Below, in pieces: positions 1-6,696 of a stretch of DNA of 7,281 nucleotides (position 1 is the first letter of the stretch; each line of letters starts with the position of its first letter). The position numbers and the translations under genes were made by a program. The notes beneath the pieces were generated by a model. The model was not told the DNA's origin. It saw only the letters and a list, made by a program, of their open reading frames with translations, and did not search any database. Source of the stretch: Syntrophaceae bacterium (lineage in GTDB: Bacteria; Desulfobacterota; Syntrophia; Syntrophales; UBA5619); assembly GCA_919902745.1 (NCBI GenBank), contig CAKKRN010000313.1:1-7281 (forward strand). The letters are read 5' to 3'.

Positions 1-57
1 CTCGGCCAGGCCCCGCTCGACAAGGAGGCAATCCATACGGATTTTTGGCGTTTTCAC
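1..57 (-). CDS. tlyA: TlyA-family rRNA methyltransferase/hemolysin-like protein, N-terminal fragment (runs off the window)
   Basis: Only the first 19 codons lie in the window. They contain [12 protein letters not shown], which matches the beginning of the S4 RNA-binding domain of TlyA proteins (usual form: [12 protein letters not shown]). TlyA proteins are 2'-O-methyltransferases acting on rRNA and were earlier called hemolysin A. I chose the GTG at 57..55 as start. It overlaps the dxs stop by 4 nt (GTGA) and has a GGGAG at 70..66, 8 nt upstream. The internal ATG at 36..34 has no ribosome binding site at normal distance. Being last in an xseA-xseB-ispA-dxs run agrees with this identity, since tlyA often follows dxs. 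The call depends on a short stretch, and the methyltransferase domain cannot be seen. Confidence 0.7.
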   Translation of the reverse strand, partial: MKTPKIRMDCLLVERGLAE

Positions 58-1955
58 CTCCACATCTCCCGCACCGCGGCGGCGATTCCCGCCGCGTCGA
101 TCCCGTATATCCGCCGGAGTTCCTTCTGGGTTGCATGCGGGGCGAACTCATCCGGGATGCCGAGCCGCCGGACGGAAACGCCGCTGACCCCCTTCTCCGC
201 GAAGAGTTCGAGAACGGCGCTGCCGAACCCCCCCATCAGCGCGTTTTCCTCGACGGTGATGACCCTCTTCAGCTCCCGCGCGGCGTCGCAGATGAGCTCC
301 CCGTCGAGGGGTTTGACAAACCGGGCATTGATGACCCGAACGGGGATCCCCTCGGCCCGCAAAAGTTCGGCGGCATCCAGGGCCGGATGGACGCAGGCGC
401 CGATCGCGACGACGGCAAGTGCGGCGCCCGGCGGATCGAAAAGGATTTCACCTTTTCCGATGGGGAAGGTCCGGGGATTCTCGTCCAGCGGCACACCGAC
501 CCCGGCGCCTCGCGGGTAGCGCACGGAAACGGCTCGGCCGCATTCCACGGCGGTTTTCAGCATGTGCTGGAGTTCGTTTTCATCCTTCGGCGCCATGACG
601 ATGAGGTTCGGAACGGTGCGGAGGAAGGCGAAGTCAAACAGGCCGTGATGGGTGGGGCCGTCCGCACCAACGAAGCCGCCCCGGTCCATCGCCAGAACCA
701 TCGGCAGTTTCTGCAGGCAGACGTCGTGGATCACCTGATCGTAGGCCCGCTGCATGAAGGTGGAATAGATCGCAACAATCGGGACGAATCCCTGGGTGGC
801 GAGCCCGGCGGCAAAAGTCACTCCATGCTGCTCGGCCATCCCCACGTCGTAAAACCGGTTCGGAAATTCCGAGGCGAAGCGGTCGAGCCCCGTTCCCTCG
901 GACATCGCCGCCGTGATCGCGACGATCCGCGGATCCTCCTCGGCCAGCGTCACGACCGTCCGGCCGAACACCTTCGTATAGGAGGGGGGCGCCGGCGAAC
1001 CGCCGGCGGCGACCGTCTCCCCCGTGTCGACGTCAAACGGCGGGATGCCGTGAAACCGCAAAGGATCGTCTTCGGCGAATTTGTATCCCCTTCCCTTCTG
1101 CGTGACGACGTGGACGAGGACGGGCCCTTCCAGCGTTCTGACGTTTTTCAGATTCATGATGAGGTGGTCGAGATGGTGCCCCTCCAGAGGCCCCACATAG
1201 GTGAAACCCAACTCCTCGAAGATCGCCCCGGGGACGAAGAAGGTCTTAAGCGACTCCTCCACCTGACGGGAGAACTTCAGCATCTGTCCGCCGATGCCGG
1301 GGATCGATTTGAGGAAGGTCTTGACCTCCGCCCGGATCCGGTTCACCGTCTGGCCGGTCATGATCCGGTTCAGGTAGGAGGAGAGGGCGCCCACATTGGG
1401 GGAGATGCACATCTCGTTGTCGTTCAGGATGATGATCAGGTTCTTCTTGCGGTCCCCGACCCAGTTCAGCCCCTCGAAGGCCATCCCGGCGGATATCGCG
1501 CCGTCGCCGATAACGGCGATGATCCGGTAATTCTCTCCCCGGAGACACCGCGCCTCGGCCATCCCCGCCGCTGCGGAGATAGATGTTCCGCTGTGTCCCA
1601 CGTCGAAGGTGTCGTAGACACTCTCTTCCCGTTTCGGGAAACCGCTGATCCCGCCCCGCTGGCGCAGCGTGTCGAAGCGCCCCTTCCGTCCCGTAATGAT
1701 CTTGTGGGTGTAGGCCTGATGCCCGACGTCCCAAACGAGACGGTCCCGCGGCGTGTCAAAAACATAGTGGAGGGCAAGCGTGAGCTCCACCGTCCCCAGC
1801 GAGGAGGCCAGGTGTCCCCCCCGTTTCGAGACGGTCTCGATCATCATCTCCCGGATTTCCTCCGCGAGACGGTTCAATTCCGCCACGCTGAGTCGCCGGA
1901 TATCTTCGGGATCGTTCACTTTTGCAAGGATCCCCTGTTTTTGTTCTTCCATCAT
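54..1955 (-). CDS. dxs: 1-deoxy-D-xylulose-5-phosphate synthase
   Basis: This cytosolic enzyme condenses pyruvate with glyceraldehyde 3-phosphate to give DXP, the first step of the MEP isoprenoid pathway and a precursor for thiamine and pyridoxal. The product is 633 aa, close to the usual 620-640. The N-terminal thiamine-diphosphate domain shows H48 (GGHLASSLG), H79 (DVGHQAY) and the GDG motif at 150-152, with the metal-binding NDN at 178-180. The central transketolase domain shows the catalytic glutamate E375 in [15 protein letters not shown] and H436 in ADGPTHHG. The C-terminal transketolase domain runs from about 505 to 633. The start is the first of two tandem ATGs (1955, 1952). A GGAGG at 1973-1969 lies inside the 3' end of ispA, 13 nt upstream of the first ATG, which is rather long spacing. 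The frame stays open further upstream, but that part overlaps ispA and is not DXS-like. ispA ends 7 nt before this start. Confidence 0.97.
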   Translation of the reverse strand: MMEEQKQGILAKVNDPEDIRRLSVAELNRLAEEIREMMIETVSKRGGHLASSLGTVELTLALHYVFDTPRDRLVWDVGHQAYTHKIITGRKGRFDTLRQRGGISGFPKREESVYDTFDVGHSGTSISAAAGMAEARCLRGENYRIIAVIGDGAISAGMAFEGLNWVGDRKKNLIIILNDNEMCISPNVGALSSYLNRIMTGQTVNRIRAEVKTFLKSIPGIGGQMLKFSRQVEESLKTFFVPGAIFEELGFTYVGPLEGHHLDHLIMNLKNVRTLEGPVLVHVVTQKGRGYKFAEDDPLRFHGIPPFDVDTGETVAAGGSPAPPSYTKVFGRTVVTLAEEDPRIVAITAAMSEGTGLDRFASEFPNRFYDVGMAEQHGVTFAAGLATQGFVPIVAIYSTFMQRAYDQVIHDVCLQKLPMVLAMDRGGFVGADGPTHHGLFDFAFLRTVPNLIVMAPKDENELQHMLKTAVECGRAVSVRYPRGAGVGVPLDENPRTFPIGKGEILFDPPGAALAVVAIGACVHPALDAAELLRAEGIPVRVINARFVKPLDGELICDAARELKRVITVEENALMGGFGSAVLELFAEKGVSGVSVRRLGIPDEFAPHATQKELRRIYGIDAAGIAAAVREMWR

Positions 1956-1962
1956 GGTCTCT

Positions 1963-2865
1963 TTAGGACCTCCGTTCCGGGATATACCGGGCGATGGCGC
2001 GGAGCGGCGCCGCCCCGTCGTCGAAAGATGCAAGCGATGAAATCGCTTCCATGACGAGTTCCGCCGCCCGGGCGCGCGAGGCATCAATCCCCATCAGGGC
2101 CGGAAAGGTAACCTTCCCGCGGGCCGCATCGCTTCCGGTCCCCTTCCCGATAAGGAGCGGATCCCCCTCGACATTGAGGATGTCGTCGGCGATCTGGAAC
2201 GCAAGGCCGATCTTCCCGCCGTAGTCGGAAAGGCCGGCGAGCGCCTCCTCCCCGGCCCCGGCGAGGATTGCCCCCGCCCGGATGGAGACGCGAAGCAGCG
2301 CGCCCGTTTTGCGCCGGTGGATGGCGTAGAGGGTTTCCAACCCCACCTCTTCCCCTTCCGCGCGGATGTCCTGGACCTGACCTCCGACCATGCCGCAATG
2401 GCCCGCCGCTTCCGCGATCTCGCGGGCAACGTCGAGAAGCCTGTCCGGCGGCATGCCCGGCATACCCTCCCGGTTGGTCAGGAGGCGGAAGGCTTCCGTC
2501 AGGAGGGCGTCGCCGGCAAGGATCGCGATGCCCTCTCCGAAGACCTTGTGCGAGGTGGGTTTTCCCCGGCGGTAGTCGTCGTTGTCCATCGCGGGCAGGT
2601 CATCGTGGATGAGGGAATAGGTATGGATCATCTCCAGCGCGCAGGCCGCCGGCAGGACCGCTTCGGCGTCCCCGCCGATCGCCTCCGCGGCGGCCAGACA
2701 GAGGATCGGCCGGATCCTCTTCCCCCCGGCCAGAAGGCTGTAGCGGATGGCCTGGACGATCACCGAAGGACCGTTTTGCTCCCCGGGGAGATAACGATCG
2801 AGGGCGCCGTCGACGAGCGTCTTCCGTTCGTTGAGATAGGCAACCAGGGAGAAGTCAGGAGTCAC
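1963..2865 (-). CDS. ispA: Polyprenyl diphosphate synthase (farnesyl/geranylgeranyl type)
   Basis: This trans-prenyltransferase adds isopentenyl diphosphate units to allylic diphosphates to make C15 (possibly C20) prenyl diphosphates for quinones, undecaprenol and other isoprenoids. The 300-aa product aligns well by eye with E. coli IspA (299 aa). Visible motifs are GGKRIRP (47-53, IPP binding), the first aspartate-rich motif DDLPAMD (88-94), GGQ (161-163), RRKTGAL (184-190) and the second motif DDILN (227-231). The last residue of that second motif is Asn where the textbook DDxxD has Asp. Y83 and S84 before the first motif match the farnesyl-type enzyme. I chose the GTG at 2865..2863: it has a GGGAGA about 6 nt upstream, overlaps the xseB stop by 11 nt, and gives the family's normal length. 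An ATG at 2901 would add 12 unlikely residues. Substrate chain length cannot be fixed from sequence alone. Confidence 0.95.
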   Translation of the reverse strand: MTPDFSLVAYLNERKTLVDGALDRYLPGEQNGPSVIVQAIRYSLLAGGKRIRPILCLAAAEAIGGDAEAVLPAACALEMIHTYSLIHDDLPAMDNDDYRRGKPTSHKVFGEGIAILAGDALLTEAFRLLTNREGMPGMPPDRLLDVAREIAEAAGHCGMVGGQVQDIRAEGEEVGLETLYAIHRRKTGALLRVSIRAGAILAGAGEEALAGLSDYGGKIGLAFQIADDILNVEGDPLLIGKGTGSDAARGKVTFPALMGIDASRARAAELVMEAISSLASFDDGAAPLRAIARYIPERRS

Positions 2866-3088
2866 GTTCTTCTCCCGCAAACGGCCTGGCAACGAGCTCA
2901 CCCTCTTCCCGGAGCAGGAGCTCCACGCGCCGGTCGGCCTCGTCGAGCTTCTTCGTGCAGAGCCGGGAAAGCTTGATCCCCTCCTCGAAGGCCTTCAGGG
3001 ATTCCTCCAGCGTCATCTCCCCCGCCTCCATCCGGCGGACAATCTCCTCCAACCTCTCCAGCGCCTCTTCAAACTTCTCTTTGGACAT
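2855..3088 (-). CDS. xseB: Exodeoxyribonuclease VII small subunit
   Basis: This is the small subunit of exonuclease VII. Several XseB chains bind one XseA catalytic chain, and the complex degrades single-stranded DNA to acid-insoluble then soluble oligonucleotides. The 77-aa product is a typical two-helix XseB: FEEALERLEEIVRRMEAGE (6-24) forms the first helix with the conserved E-x-G turn, then the T-L-E-E-S-L-x-x-F-E-E-G signature (26-37), then a helix ending near LDEADRRVELL. The ATG has a GGAG 7 nt upstream. It starts 20 nt inside the end of xseA, so the two subunits are probably translationally coupled. Its own 3' end overlaps the ispA start by 11 nt. The residues after about 62 are variable in the family. 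Confidence 0.96.
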   Translation of the reverse strand: MSKEKFEEALERLEEIVRRMEAGEMTLEESLKAFEEGIKLSRLCTKKLDEADRRVELLLREEGELVARPFAGEERDS

Positions 3089-4448
3089 CGGACGGCTCCT
3101 TGAATATTTCGATGATGATTGCGTTCAGATTCCCCGCGGCGAGGCGGATGTCGATCTCCTGCCCGGGTGCGATTTCTCCGGCGCGACGGAGGATCAGACC
3201 GTCCGGCCGGCGACGCGTGATGCTGTATCCCCGGCCGAGGACGGCCAGCGGACTCAGGGATGACAAGAGCGCCATCGCGGCGTGCGCGCGGTTTTTCCTC
3301 AGCACGGCCTGTTTCTCCCAAACCGCGCGCAGGGTCCTCCCGAGGCCCTGCATCCCGATGCGACCCTCGACGATCCGCGACCTCGGGTTCCGGTGTTCGA
3401 GGCGGATGTTCAGATGCGCCCATGCCTGTCGACGGGCCTCCCGCAGGCGGGCGACGGAGAGCCTCATCCGCTCGAGATGATCGTCGAGCGCGATCCGGGC
3501 GTCGGCGAGACGCCGCTTCGGGTCCCGGAGCCTTCCCAGAAGATCGGCGATCCGTTCCCGGCGCCGCTCCCTCTGCTGACGCAGGAGGCGGATCAGCCGG
3601 AGTCGCAACGATTCTACGGTTTCCAGAAGCTCCGCGCAAAGCGGCACCGCCAGTTCAGCCGCGGCCGACGGGGTCGCCGCCCGGAGATCGGCGGTGAAGT
3701 CGGCGATCGTGAAGTCCGTTTCATGGCCGACGGCCGAGATCACGGGAATCCGCGACCGGGCGATCGCCCGCGCCACCCCTTCGTCGTTGAACGGGGCGAG
3801 GTCCTCCAGCGAGCCGCCGCCGCGGGCGAGGATGATCACGTCGACGCCGCCCGCGATTTGGAGATCGCCAAGGGCGCGGATGATCTCCGCAGGCGCCTCC
3901 GTTCCCTGAACGCGGACCGGGGCGATCCGAATGTCCACCGACGGAAAGCGGCGGCGGGTGACGGTCAGGATGTCCCGGATGACGGCGCCGGTCGGCGAGG
4001 TGACGACGCCGATCCGCGCAGGCAGGAACGGAAGGGGTTTCTTGCGGGCCGGATCGAAAAGCCCTTCCGCCTCGAGACGGGCCTTGAGCTGTTCGAAGGC
4101 CTTCTGGAGAGCCCCCAGCCCCCGCGGCTCGACGGCGTCGATGACGAGCTGGTACTCGCCGCGGGGCGGATAGACCGTGACCCGCGCCCGGCAGACGAGG
4201 CTCATCCCCTCCTCGATCTCGAAAGCCGCGGGCCGCTTCCAGCCCCCGCCGAAGGGGCTTCGGAAGATCACCGCCCGGATCTGGCTTTTCATATCCTTGA
4301 GCGTGAAGTAGACGTGTCCCGACGCCGGGCGGCGCAGGTTCGACACCTCCCCCTCCACCCAGACGACGGCAAGCCCCTCCACGATGGCCTTGATCCGGTC
4401 GTTGAGCGCCGAAACGGTCAGAATTTCTTTCAAGTTTCCGCTGTCCAT
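3069..4448 (-). CDS. xseA: Exodeoxyribonuclease VII large (catalytic) subunit
   Basis: This is the catalytic chain of exonuclease VII, which digests single-stranded DNA from both ends in repair and recombination. At 459 aa it matches the usual size (E. coli 456). The N-terminal OB-fold (about 7-105) contains VWVEGEVSNLRRPASGHVYF. The nuclease domain (from about 118) contains GVVTSPTGAVIRD, LARGGGSLEDLAPFNDE and SAVGHETDFTIADF. Residues equivalent to the E. coli catalytic set D155, R205, H238 and D241 are present as D159, R209, H242 and D245. A long charged helical segment (about 270-395) and the conserved tail motif SPLAVLGRGYSIT (399-411) complete the family pattern. The start is the first ATG after an in-frame TAG four codons upstream. 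No clear Shine-Dalgarno precedes it, which is unlike the other genes of this operon. It is the first gene of the operon and diverges from the DHS-like gene. Confidence 0.97.
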   Translation of the reverse strand: MDSGNLKEILTVSALNDRIKAIVEGLAVVWVEGEVSNLRRPASGHVYFTLKDMKSQIRAVIFRSPFGGGWKRPAAFEIEEGMSLVCRARVTVYPPRGEYQLVIDAVEPRGLGALQKAFEQLKARLEAEGLFDPARKKPLPFLPARIGVVTSPTGAVIRDILTVTRRRFPSVDIRIAPVRVQGTEAPAEIIRALGDLQIAGGVDVIILARGGGSLEDLAPFNDEGVARAIARSRIPVISAVGHETDFTIADFTADLRAATPSAAAELAVPLCAELLETVESLRLRLIRLLRQQRERRRERIADLLGRLRDPKRRLADARIALDDHLERMRLSVARLREARRQAWAHLNIRLEHRNPRSRIVEGRIGMQGLGRTLRAVWEKQAVLRKNRAHAAMALLSSLSPLAVLGRGYSITRRRPDGLILRRAGEIAPGQEIDIRLAAGNLNAIIIEIFKEPSDVQREV

Positions 4449-4502
4449 GGCGAGGAACTATCAGATATCGGCCGCCGTGACAAGATCGAATTTACGAGGG
4501 GG

Positions 4503-4624
4503 CGAGTTTCGGGGACAGGCGAGTTTCGGGGACAGCGAGTTTCGGGGACAGTATACTTAATTCCCGGAATTAAGTATACTGTCCCCGAAACTCGTCCCCG
4601 AAACTCGACTGTCCCCGAAACTCG
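4503..4624. repeat. Palindromic repeat array with three direct and three inverted copies of a 16-nt unit (REP/MITE-like)
   Basis: The unit cgagtttcggggacag occurs at 4503-4518, 4520-4535 and 4536-4551. Its reverse complement occurs at 4579-4594 and 4609-4624, with a shortened copy lacking the first three bases at 4595-4607. The third direct copy and the first inverted copy are joined by a palindromic core (agtatactt-aattcc / ggaatt-aagtatact), giving perfect 29-bp arms (4536-4564 with 4566-4594) around a single central C at 4565. The whole array can fold as a large cruciform or hairpin. From general knowledge, palindromes containing this 'ctgtccccgaa' sequence accompany REP-associated tyrosine transposases (Y1 family). 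No transposase is encoded here, so a non-autonomous copy is inferred. It sits between two divergent genes. Confidence 0.92.
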
Positions 4625-4642
4625 ACTGAATTGACAGATTCG

Positions 4643-4671
4643 TTGACTTTTACCCCTCCCTCCTCCATAAT
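4643..4671 (+). promoter_or_regulatory. Sigma70-type promoter of the DHS-like gene
   Basis: TTGACT (4643-4648) and CATAAT (4666-4671) are separated by exactly 17 nt, five of six consensus matches in each box. The predicted start near 4678 leaves a leader of about 90 nt. A second TTGACA at 4631-4636 has no -10 box at proper distance. The promoter begins under 20 nt after the end of the palindromic array. Confidence 0.65.
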
Positions 4672-4768
4672 AACCTTTCATGAGGGGGTTTGTCTCCCTT
4701 CCGTTTCTCTGCGCCTCGGTTTCGATTCCGGGAGCGGGGTTCCCGATCACGGTCAAACAGGGGAGGTT

Positions 4769-5788
4769 ATGAAAAAGAAAGACTTTTTGAAGACGCCGGT
4801 CCGGCACATCGACATCACCTCGTTCGACGCCACGCCGATCATTGAGGCGATGCAGGGGATGTCGTTTACCGCCAGGGATTTGGCGACGGCGGCCGGCATC
4901 TACGACCGGATGCTCACCGAAAAGAGGTGCGGCATCATCCTGACCATCGCCGGGAGTACCAGCGCCGCCGGATGCATGCAGATATACGTGGAGATGGTGA
5001 AGAACAACATGGTGGACGCAATCGTTGCCACGGGGGCAACGGTGGTAGACATGGATTTTTTCGAGGCGCTCGGTTTCCGCCACTATCAGGGAACGCCGTT
5101 CGTGGATGACCGGGTCCTCCGGAGCCTTTACATCGACCGGATCTACGACACCTATATCGATGAGACCGAGCTCCAGATCTGCGACAAGACCATCCAGACC
5201 ATTGCCGACAGCCTGCCCCCCCGGCCCCACTCCTCGCGGGAGTTCATCCGGGAGATGGGTCGCTTCCTGACCGAACATGCGGTGAAGAAGGAGTCCCTCG
5301 TCCAGGCGGCCTTCGAGCACGACGTTCCGATTTTCTGCCCCGCCTTCTCTGACAGCAGCGCCGGCTTCGGCCTCGTCCTCCACCAGGTGAAACACCCAAA
5401 GGGACACCTCTCCATCGACTCGGTGAAGGACTTCCTGGAGCTGACCCAGGTCAAGATCAAGGCGGGGACGACGGGCCTGCTGATGATCGGCGGCGGCGCG
5501 CCGAAGAACTTCGCCCAGGACACGGTCGTCTGCGCAGAGGTGATCGGGAAAGAGGTCCCGATGCACAAGTACGCCGTCCAGATTACGGTAGCCGACGCCC
5601 GCGACGGGGCCTGCTCCAGCTCAACGCTCAAGGAGGCCAATTCATGGGGGAAGGTGGACAGCAGCTTTGAGCAGATGGTCTATGCGGAAGCCACCTCCGT
5701 CCTTCCGCTTCTGGCAAGCTGCGCCTGGCATCGGGGGAACTGGAAGAGGCGCAAACGGTGGCGTTTCGCGAAACTGTTCACCGACTGA
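4769..5788 (+). CDS. Deoxyhypusine synthase family protein (bacterial polyamine aminobutyltransferase-type)
   Basis: The 339-aa product belongs to the NAD-dependent deoxyhypusine synthase (DHS) fold. In eukaryotes and archaea DHS moves an aminobutyl group from spermidine to a lysine of eIF5A. Bacteria lack eIF5A, and bacterial relatives are thought to act on small polyamines, for example making homospermidine; the substrate here is unknown. Family features are ITSFDATPIIEAM at the N-terminus (16-28), the NAD-site segment VATGATVVDMDF (86-97), FSDSSAGFG (193-201), GGGAPKN (241-247) and NSWGKV (291-296). K295 corresponds to the enzyme-intermediate lysine of human DHS (K329). By eye, N247 stands where human DHS has an active-site histidine in GGGVVKHH, a difference I expect in the bacterial group. 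The ATG at 4769 follows GGGGAGG closely (spacing only 2 nt) and is preferred. The frame is open 46 codons upstream, but that stretch crosses the promoter and has no family resemblance. The gene stands alone and converges on a tRNA gene. Confidence 0.92.
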   Translation: MKKKDFLKTPVRHIDITSFDATPIIEAMQGMSFTARDLATAAGIYDRMLTEKRCGIILTIAGSTSAAGCMQIYVEMVKNNMVDAIVATGATVVDMDFFEALGFRHYQGTPFVDDRVLRSLYIDRIYDTYIDETELQICDKTIQTIADSLPPRPHSSREFIREMGRFLTEHAVKKESLVQAAFEHDVPIFCPAFSDSSAGFGLVLHQVKHPKGHLSIDSVKDFLELTQVKIKAGTTGLLMIGGGAPKNFAQDTVVCAEVIGKEVPMHKYAVQITVADARDGACSSSTLKEANSWGKVDSSFEQMVYAEATSVLPLLASCAWHRGNWKRRKRWRFAKLFTD

Positions 5789-5865
5789 TCCCGCAGCCGC
5801 GGAAATGATAGCATTCTCACGGCCAGAGGACCGGACGTGGAAACGGCCGGAGGGAATGGACGGGC

Positions 5866-5912
5866 AAAAAAAAGGGGACGGGCACTTCGTTTTCAAAGCG
5901 CCTGCCCCTTTT
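5866..5912 (-). terminator. Rho-independent terminator of tRNA-Ala, possibly bidirectional
   Basis: On the minus strand a GC-rich stem (5908-5894 pairing with 5889-5874, one bulge and a few G-U pairs) is followed by eight T residues (5873-5866). It begins 12 nt after the CCA end of tRNA-Ala. On the plus strand the same stem is followed by only four T, so it may also stop transcripts from the DHS-like gene, which ends 77 nt before it. Confidence 0.85.
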
Positions 5913-5919
5913 CCCGTAT

Positions 5920-5995
5920 TGGTGGAGATGAGGGGGATCGAACCCCTGGCCTCGGCGTTGCGAACGCCGCGCTCTCCCAGCTGAGCTACATCCCC
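5920..5995 (-). tRNA. tRNA-Ala (anticodon CGC)
   Basis: This 76-nt gene folds as a complete cloverleaf. It has a 7-bp acceptor stem GGGGATG/CATCTCC, D stem GCTC/GAGC, anticodon stem CGGCG/CGCCG with loop TTCGCAA, variable loop AGGCC, and T stem AGGGG/CCCCT with loop TTCGATC. The anticodon is CGC, which reads the alanine codon GCG. The acceptor stem carries the G3-U70 wobble pair that marks alanine tRNAs. The discriminator base is A and the terminal CCA is encoded in the DNA. A promoter lies upstream and an intrinsic terminator directly downstream, so it is probably a single-gene transcript. Confidence 0.98.
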
Positions 5996-6051
5996 ATCTT
6001 GTTTTTCAAGCGGCGCGGCGAACGAATTCCGCCCCCAATTTCGCGCGGGAG

Positions 6052-6079
6052 CATATAAGATTCTGCGTGAGACTGTCAA
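6052..6079 (-). promoter_or_regulatory. Promoter of tRNA-Ala
   Basis: On the minus strand TTGACA (6079-6074, perfect consensus) and TATATG (6057-6052) are separated by 16 nt. Transcription would begin near 6045, about 50 nt before the mature tRNA 5' end. No discriminator rich in G/C directly after the -10 box was needed to make the call. Confidence 0.65.
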
Positions 6080-6125
6080 GAAATAGTTGCTGGAGGCCTT
6101 TCCGGAGATGCCGGAGGGGAGGCCG

Positions 6126-6326
6126 TTACCGTTTGAACCGTCGCCTTAGAAGGAGCGGCGCCGCCAGCAGGATGCAGAAGAGCCGGAACAACTGATAGGC
6201 CAGCACAAAGGCGACGTCGGCCCCGAGCGTCAGGGCGACGATCCCCATCTCGGTGATGCCGCCCGGCGCCGTGCTCAGGAAGGCGGTCAGCAGGCTGGCC
6301 GGGGTCGGGATGACGCCGACCCAGTG
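6126..6326 (-). pseudogene. 3' remnant of an AbrB-duplication family membrane protein gene
   Basis: The minus-strand frame ending in TAA at 6128..6126 encodes about 65 residues with STAPGGITEMGIVAL followed by LGADVAFVLAYQLFRLF and a hydrophobic stretch, then the basic tail RRRFKR. This is the C-terminal end of the membrane proteins grouped as the AbrB duplication family (sometimes annotated as putative ammonia monooxygenase), normally about 350 aa with about ten membrane segments. Only the last one or two membrane segments remain. Reading upstream, the frame loses resemblance near 6326 and meets an in-frame TGA at 6361-6359, exactly where the DNA turns AT-rich. There is no start codon with a ribosome binding site. 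A different, overlapping minus-strand frame (6076-6357) opens with ATG but encodes an Arg/Pro-rich product typical of a wrong frame. Confidence 0.75.
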
Positions 6327-6378
6327 AATGCTTGATCGATTCAGAATGATAAATCATTGAAATATAATCAAATATTCC

Positions 6379-6407
6379 TTGCCTTTGCGTGAAGGGTAAA
6401 GTATAAT
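6379..6407 (+). promoter_or_regulatory. Promoter of the small Lys/Gln-rich protein gene
   Basis: TTGCCT (6379-6384) and a perfect TATAAT (6402-6407) are separated by 17 nt. The predicted start near 6414 gives a leader of about 70 nt. A dyad, AATGAT-AA-ATCATT, lies just upstream (6345-6358) and might be an operator, though it could be chance in AT-rich DNA. Confidence 0.7.
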
Positions 6408-6420
6408 GTTATCATATCCT

Positions 6421-6453
6421 GTACCTTCCACTGGTCATTGGCCAGCATGGTAC
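6421..6453 (+). promoter_or_regulatory. Two-tier hairpin in the 5' leader of the small-protein gene
   Basis: An outer stem GTACC/GGTAC (6421-6425 with 6449-6453) encloses an internal loop and an inner stem CTGGTC/GGCCAG (6431-6436 with 6440-6445, one G-U pair) with an ATT loop. It begins some 7 nt after the predicted transcription start and ends 18 nt before the AGGAG at 6472-6476. A role in mRNA stability or translation control is inferred. It matches no riboswitch I know. Confidence 0.45.
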
Positions 6454-6483
6454 TGAACGAAAGATGAAAACAGGAGCTTCAAA

Positions 6484-6696
6484 ATGGGAAAATCCATGTA
6501 CAACTTCGGCAAGCAGGGGAAAGAAAAAGCAAGGCAGCAGAAACAGATGGATAAGGCGGCAAAGCGCATCATGGCCAAGCAGCAGAAGGCCAATCTAAAA
6601 ACGGGCACTCCGAACGCAAACTCGGCGATCGCTGAACCGGAATTGGCGGAGGGTGTCGTTAAAAACACAGCTGACGGACAGGATGAACCAAAATAA
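6484..6696 (+). CDS. Small Lys/Gln-rich hypothetical protein
   Basis: The gene encodes 70 aa and has every sign of expression: a consensus promoter, a structured leader, and AGGAG 7 nt before the ATG. I do not recognise a named family. Residues 10-39 are Lys/Gln/Ala/Arg-rich and should form a long basic amphipathic helix. Residues 40-70 are Pro/Asn/Ala/Glu-rich, acidic and probably disordered. There is no signal peptide, membrane segment or cysteine. The beginning, MGKSMYNFGKQGKEKA, resembles the basic N-terminal extension (MGKS-x-x-x-F-x-K) that I recall on some cold-shock-domain proteins, but no cold-shock domain follows. Nucleic-acid or ribosome binding is a guess from charge only. The local DNA is more AT-rich than the left part of the window. 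A second small frame overlaps its end by 14 nt. Confidence 0.72.
   Translation: MGKSMYNFGKQGKEKARQQKQMDKAAKRIMAKQQKANLKTGTPNANSAIAEPELAEGVVKNTADGQDEPK

Noticed and set aside
45..2054. Very long open frame on the plus strand antisense to dxs
   Set aside because: Its protein is Arg/Asp/His/Pro-rich with no family resemblance. It is the usual mirror frame of a GC-rich gene, and dxs on the other strand is certain.
4536..4594. Palindrome as an intrinsic terminator
   Set aside because: It lies upstream of both flanking genes and has no T run after the stem on either strand.
4503..4624. Repeat array as a CRISPR
   Set aside because: Units are 16 nt with no spacers and occur in both orientations; the structure is a palindrome.
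3282..4634. Long plus-strand open frame antisense to xseA
   Set aside because: Same reason: composition is that of a shadow frame, and xseA is clear on the minus strand. It also reads through the palindromic array.
4631..4768. Upstream TTG start for the DHS-like gene
   Set aside because: It would add 46 residues read from promoter and leader sequence, while the ATG at 4769 has a strong ribosome binding site and gives the family's normal N-terminus.
4430..5566. Long minus-strand frame opposite the DHS-like gene
   Set aside because: It is antisense to a conserved gene, runs through the repeat array and has no recognisable motif.
5642..6079. Open frames crossing the tRNA gene on both strands
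   Set aside because: They overlap a perfect tRNA and its terminator and encode no known protein.
5920..6330. Integration of a mobile island at tRNA-Ala
   Set aside because: Islands usually enter at the tRNA 3' end, but here that side holds the terminator and the DHS-like gene. The odd region lies on the 5' side, and I see no repeat of the tRNA 3' end.
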